NCBI GenBank assembly: GCA_003996215.1
Contig: QJPP01000055.1
Coordinates: 930,001 to 994,000, forward strand
Reading direction: 5' to 3'
Length of the DNA: 64,000 nucleotides
Origin: Jaltomata sinuosa
Taxonomy: Eukaryota > Streptophyta > Magnoliopsida > Solanales > Solanaceae
Shown: positions 59,702-64,000 of the stretch, in pieces
Position numbering within the stretch: position 1 is the first letter of the stretch
Layout of the letters: every line of letters begins with the position of its first letter
Notes under the pieces: generated by a model
What the model saw: the letters and a program-made list of their open reading frames with translations, nothing else
What the model was told of the DNA's origin: nothing
Databases searched by the model: none
Translations under genes and position numbers: made by a program

Positions 59702-60332
59702 CGTATCTCTTATTTTTTACGAACGATCGTGGAGAGGCTAAGTCTGGAGCCCAACAACTATGTCACCCCCGCCATCTCCTTAGTTTAGATTTTATTTTTA
59801 TGTTTGGTTGTTCTATTTTTAGTTCATTGCAAAGAAGCTTTCATGGTTAGGGATTTTGTTAGATGAAAACTTCTTCCTTTTGCCCTTTTTCCCAAGTTGG
59901 TGTTGATATTACATTAAATATGTAGCAATGAACAAATGAATACAACCAATTTCAGTTTCCTACATATTGTTGTCATTTTATTGTTTCTGAATTTTGCATC
60001 TGTTAGCAATTTATATATTGTCATAGATAATGAATCTGGTCTAACATCGATTAGATGAATTTATACTAAACAAATTAAGCGATCTATAGGGTCTACGCTT
60101 GACTGAGACCATTATCCATGATAGACAGTCTATATAATCGATGAATTCCAGTGTACGGGTTGATGCAATGGTCAAAAAACATTAGTATATAGCAAAAAAA
60201 TGTAAATAACTAAATAAATTATATTATATTGAGGACCATCGATTGAGTCGATTGAAAATTCTAGACTGCACGCTTTGTCAATAATATACCGTATGAGTGT
60301 ATAGTTCTTACTAGCATATTGTCAAAAAAAGA
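59702..60332. other. AT-rich sequence downstream of the MULE
   Basis: No coding match. Probably the 3' part of the MULE or flanking DNA. Confidence 0.4.
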
Positions 60333-60489
60333 AATAATTAATTAATAAAAAACAAATAATTGAAATTTACACAATTAAATGAGTTTAAACAAGTCATATG
60401 ATCATATAAGAGTCCAAGTAAATTGGGGACGGTGATCTGAGATGTATGAGGATAAGTAGTGGTTATACAATCAACATCCTCAGTGTAAT
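60333..60489 (+). repeat. Arm A1 of an A / A-inverted / A repeat
   Basis: Contains ACACAATTAAATGAGTTTAA, ACAAGTCATATGATCATATA and AATTGGGGACGGTGATC. A direct, diverged copy of 60,890-61,045 and inverted relative to 60,520-60,675. Confidence 0.88.
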
Positions 60490-61060
60490 GTTTACCAAAG
60501 CACAAGAAGTATGTTATGTAAGGATTTCATTTGTTCAACCACAACCCATCCTCATACATCTTTGATCGTCGTCCCCAATTTACGTGGACTCTTATATGAT
60601 CATATGACTTGTTTAAACTCATTTAATTGTGTAAATATCAATTATTTATTTTTTTATTAATTAATTATTCTCCTTTTAAAATTCTACTAGTTATGGTCAA
60701 TACATAGGTATCCTAATCTAGTAGGTTTATTATGGATGAAGGTCTTAGTATAGGCGAGACTATACTTAGTTTGGTCCTCGACCTGTTCTAGTCTCGCCTA
60801 TACTACGACCTTCATCCATAATAAACCTACTAGATTAGGATACCTATGCATAGACCATGCCTAGTAAAATTTTAAAAGGAGAATAATTAATTACTAAAAA
60901 AATAAATAATTGATATTTACACAATTAAATGAGTTTAAACAAGTCATATGATCATATAAGAGTCCACGTAAATTGGGGACGATGATCAAAGATGTATGAG
61001 GATGGTTGTGGTTGAACAAATAAAATCCTCACATAACATACTTCTTGTGCTTTGATAAAC
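60490..61060. repeat. 571-bp near-perfect hairpin (foldback element)
   Basis: Left arm 60,490-60,762 and right arm 60,789-61,060 are complementary over about 272 bp, with a few mismatches and a 26-bp loop. Outer ends are GTTTACCAAAGCACAAGAAG and CTTCTTGTGCTTTGATAAAC. The loop side is AGTATAGGCGAGACTA / TAGTCTCGCCTATACT. No coding capacity. A foldback transposon or a siRNA/miRNA-precursor-like hairpin. Confidence 0.92.
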
Positions 61061-62199
61061 TGTCACGACCCAATCTACCGGGCTGTGCGGGCGCCTACTC
61101 TAACCAACTAGAAGACGAATCCTCACCACCCATCCAACAGGTAACTCGTGAAAATTAAAGTAAACCATTAATCAGTCCATTTTTATACATGAGAAATTCT
61201 TTTACAGAAAATGTTCATAAAATAGACGACTTGAAAAATTTGCGGAAAACTTTTACAACCTTTAAAAACACCCTCCCTAGGACCTAGTCTAAGCAGGTAC
61301 AAGAGCTACTACAAGATTTATACAGAACATATAAAAGAGACACAACTTCCGTCATGGAATCAAAGGACAGAAGTTGCTGGAGATCACCATCGTCATGTAC
61401 CTATGAAACATCACCAACCCTGCAACCAGACTATACCAAAAAGGTATAGCAAGAGTAGAGTCAGTACAACCACAGGTACTGGTAGGCATCATCGGTCGAC
61501 CTGAATCCACACGTAACATCATATAGGAAAACAGGGAAAAACATGAAAATAAATATTATAGCTCCCTCCTTAACTTTTAGCCTTGACCCTGACATCTAGG
61601 ACTTCCCAAGTCTCATTCATAACTAGACTTCTCAAGGTCGCCTTGTCACCCAGACTTCCCAAGTCACCTCGTCACCTCGTCACCTAGAATTTCCAAGTCA
61701 CCTTGACACGTAGACTTCCCAAGTCACCTTAAACCTTTACCCCAGTGAACTACCTTGACTAAATACCCAGACAAAATCCGGTCCACTGCCCAACCAAACC
61801 ACTTATACTCAAGTATTACCTATCATTTTCCGGACTTTCCCGGACCTATAGGACATCTTTACCACCTGGTTATATTAACCAATAACCATACCCAGACTCT
61901 CAGTCTTCCTCAATATTTACCAACCATATGCAATTCACCTAATAACTATTAACACCTTCAATGACCACCATAGAGCTACATCTAGATCTCTTCTTGTATC
62001 AGATAACCCGAACTCTTCAAGGGTCCACCATCCACAACTAACTGTTCAACAGACTACCCCGGTCTACACCAAGACCCACCCTTAGCTTATTAACTATGAT
62101 AATTCATGACCTCCATTACTACACTTAATGACATTAATTTATGAGCACATAACCTTTTTTAAATAGTCCGGATCCCCCTCACACATCTAGTGTTAACAT

Positions 62200-62830
62200 G
62201 AAAAACCCGGTCTACACCAAGACCAACTAATAACATAATATAGCAACCCGGACTACACCAAGACCAAATCACAATATACTACAACAACCCGGAATACACC
62301 GAGACTAAACTAATAACTTAATATAGCAACCCGGACTATACCAAGACCAAAGGCACAATATGCCATAACAACCCGGTCTACACCAAGACCAAACTCACAA
62401 TATACCATAACAACCCGGCCTACACCAAGACCAAACTAATAATATGCTATAACAACCTGGCCTACACCAAGACCAAACTAATAACATAATATAGCAACCC
62501 GGCCTATACCAAGACCAAACTCACAATATACCATAACAACCCGGCCTACACCAAGACCAAACTAATAACATAATATAGCAACCCCCAAGACTAAACTGAT
62601 AACATAATATAGCAACTCGGCCTACACCAAGACCAAACTCACAATATACCATAACAACCCAGCCTACACCAAGAACAAACTAATAATATGCTATAACAAC
62701 CCGGCCTACACCAAGACCAAACTAATAACATAATATAGCAACCCGGCCTACACCAAGACCAAACTCACAATATACTATAACAACCTGGCCTACACCAAGA
62801 CCAAACTAATAACATAATATAGCAACCCGA
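62200..62830. repeat. 42-bp tandem array inside the LTR
   Basis: About 15 copies of a unit built from CCCGGCCTACACCAAGACC, AAACTAATAACATAATATAG and CAA, alternating with a variant containing CTCACAATATACCATAA. One unit near 62,581 is partly deleted. Confidence 0.92.
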
Positions 62831-62904
62831 TCCACTCACGAAACCAATACCAATCAACACAATACAACAATATCAATACAATAATACAGTAAAATAAATC
62901 CATA

Positions 62905-63045
62905 CTAGGCGTGGTACCCGAGCCAACCGTTAGTATTATCCCGTACCAGGCATGGTACCCGAGCCAACCATTTGTTATACCCATAACAGGCGTGGTACCC
63001 GAGCCAACCGTTAGTATTTCTGTACCAGGCGTTGTACCCGAGCCA
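62905..63045. repeat. GGCGTGGTACCCGAGCC repeat, four copies
   Basis: Four copies spaced about 35-40 bp. The same motif lies in the LTRs at 30,210, 50,034 and 57,350. Confidence 0.88.
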
Positions 63046-64000
63046 ACAAAATGTCAATTCATCCACAGTCAAATAATGAACAAACAACTTGTAAAACCAA
63101 CAAGCAACACACTGTTCAATCCACAGACAGTAAAACAGTACCCTTAGACATTCTAAACAATTCCTCTAAGCAATGTAATTCATACAAACACTTAGATAAG
63201 CGTACAAAAATATACAACATTCACAGGAATCGTAAGCCATCACCTACCCTTTTTCCAGAGTATATAACTTAGCCTCGACCTCCGTCCGAAGACTAAACAC
63301 ACTCGCCCTTTATTTATGAAAAAAATGAACGGTTTCCTTTTTTAGCATAATTTAACAACCACATTGATTTTGGAGCTTGCATAAATAACAACAATGTGAA
63401 TTTCCACCCCTTAGCCCTTAGCAAAACCAATGCTATTTATCATGCCCTTCGTATTCCTGAAACCTCACCTAGGAGTTTCCCATTTTCATACCCATTTAGT
63501 TATCCTTGCAATTCTCGATTCTCCGAACCTTCCCGACATCCTAGTCCCTAAGCCCTATCATCTTATCATATCAGGACAACATAAACATCCCTAAATAATT
63601 ATCAATATCCCACAATTTAATCCAACGAATTCCTAGCACACACATAACCAACACCGAATCCACCAGACTCCATGCCCAGAGGCCTAATCATGGATTCTCC
63701 TTTTCCACTATACAATAAGTACAGAATGTAAGCAAGTCTATCTACTCAATGAAAACCTAGCCTACCTAGATGCCGAGCAGCTGTTCCATGCCTTTTTTGG
63801 CTCTGCGAAGGCGTTCCCCGATGGTTCTGCAGGCCCAACTCTGTGGTTTTGCGTCCTTTTAACCAGAATTCCTCCTCCCCATGGCTCCCAAGCCTTGGAG
63901 AAGCTTAGGAGGGTTTTTGGAATAGCTCTCATCTATTTTTGGGACTGAAGGAAAGAGAATGAAATTAAAAACCCATTCTCTGGGTTTTCCCATTCTCTGG

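Larger units (their letters stand above)
61061..64000. mobile_element. Another long LTR, truncated by the window end
   Basis: Begins TGTCACGACCCAATC directly after the hairpin. Shares with the other LTRs the TGTCACGACCC start, the GGCGTGGTACCCGAGCC repeats (62,905-63,045) and the phrase AACATTCACAGGAATCGTAAGCCATCACC. Most of the body differs, so it is a related but distinct family. It could be one LTR of a full element or a solo LTR; its end is outside the window. Confidence 0.8.

Noticed and set aside
62190..62830. CRISPR-like regular repeat
   Set aside because: The units are contiguous 42-bp tandem copies without unique spacers, inside a plant LTR.

Overview
This is plant nuclear DNA, most likely from a Solanaceae species (tomato/potato/pepper group). 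It is AT-rich and its genes carry spliceosomal introns. It also carries repeats I associate with Solanaceae: an RTE-type LINE whose 3' end is shared with SINE-like pieces, chromovirus LTRs about 2.2 kb long, and gag/ORF1 pieces resembling Ogre/Tat elements. The species call is an inference from repeat style; I ran no search.

1-20,185: the 3' part of one long-intron gene on the + strand. Eighteen exons give 871 in-frame codons of DEG7 (Protease Do-like 7, a Deg/HtrA protein). The active protease domain lies upstream of the window. What is present is PDZ domains, the degenerate second protease domain and the C-terminal PDZ pair. Its introns are full of debris: a Mutator-type MITE with a perfect 9-bp target duplication, an RTE LINE 3' end, a broken L1-type LINE on the - strand, a ribosomal protein eL27 pseudogene, a degraded Ty1/copia piece and several tandem duplications.

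20,186-25,850: intergenic, with RTE LINE 3' ends, one small intact gene (a 122-residue single-pass membrane protein, 23,052-23,420), a TATACATGC-type repeat and a G-rich tract.

25,850-49,000: a transposon graveyard. It holds two kilobase-scale palindromes (25.85-29.51 kb, gag/ORF1 of a Ty3 element; 33.66-36.13 kb), an old LTR split by a younger 2.08-kb LTR with a near-perfect target duplication, two solo LTRs of about 380 bp with perfect 5-bp target duplications, a hAT MITE with a perfect 8-bp target duplication, a higher-GC block that may be organellar DNA, and a TIR-bounded element carrying a gene fragment (Pack-TE candidate).

47,247-59,701: a MULE (MuDR-type) transposase gene split by a 9.56-kb chromovirus LTR retrotransposon (49,119-58,681, - strand). 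The 5-bp target duplication GGGCT is perfect, and removing the insert restores the transposase reading frame exactly. The retroelement is itself dead: it has gag frameshifts, a lost zinc-knuckle Cys, a lost catalytic Asp in reverse transcriptase and a stop in the chromodomain.

60,333-64,000: an A / A-inverted / A arrangement that includes a 571-bp near-perfect hairpin with a 26-bp loop, followed directly by the start of another long LTR with a 42-bp tandem array, which runs off the window.

No CRISPR array, operon, tRNA or rRNA gene was seen. I found no new biological system. The best evidence here is the frame-restoring nested insertion, the alternating-arm hairpin locus and the large palindromes.
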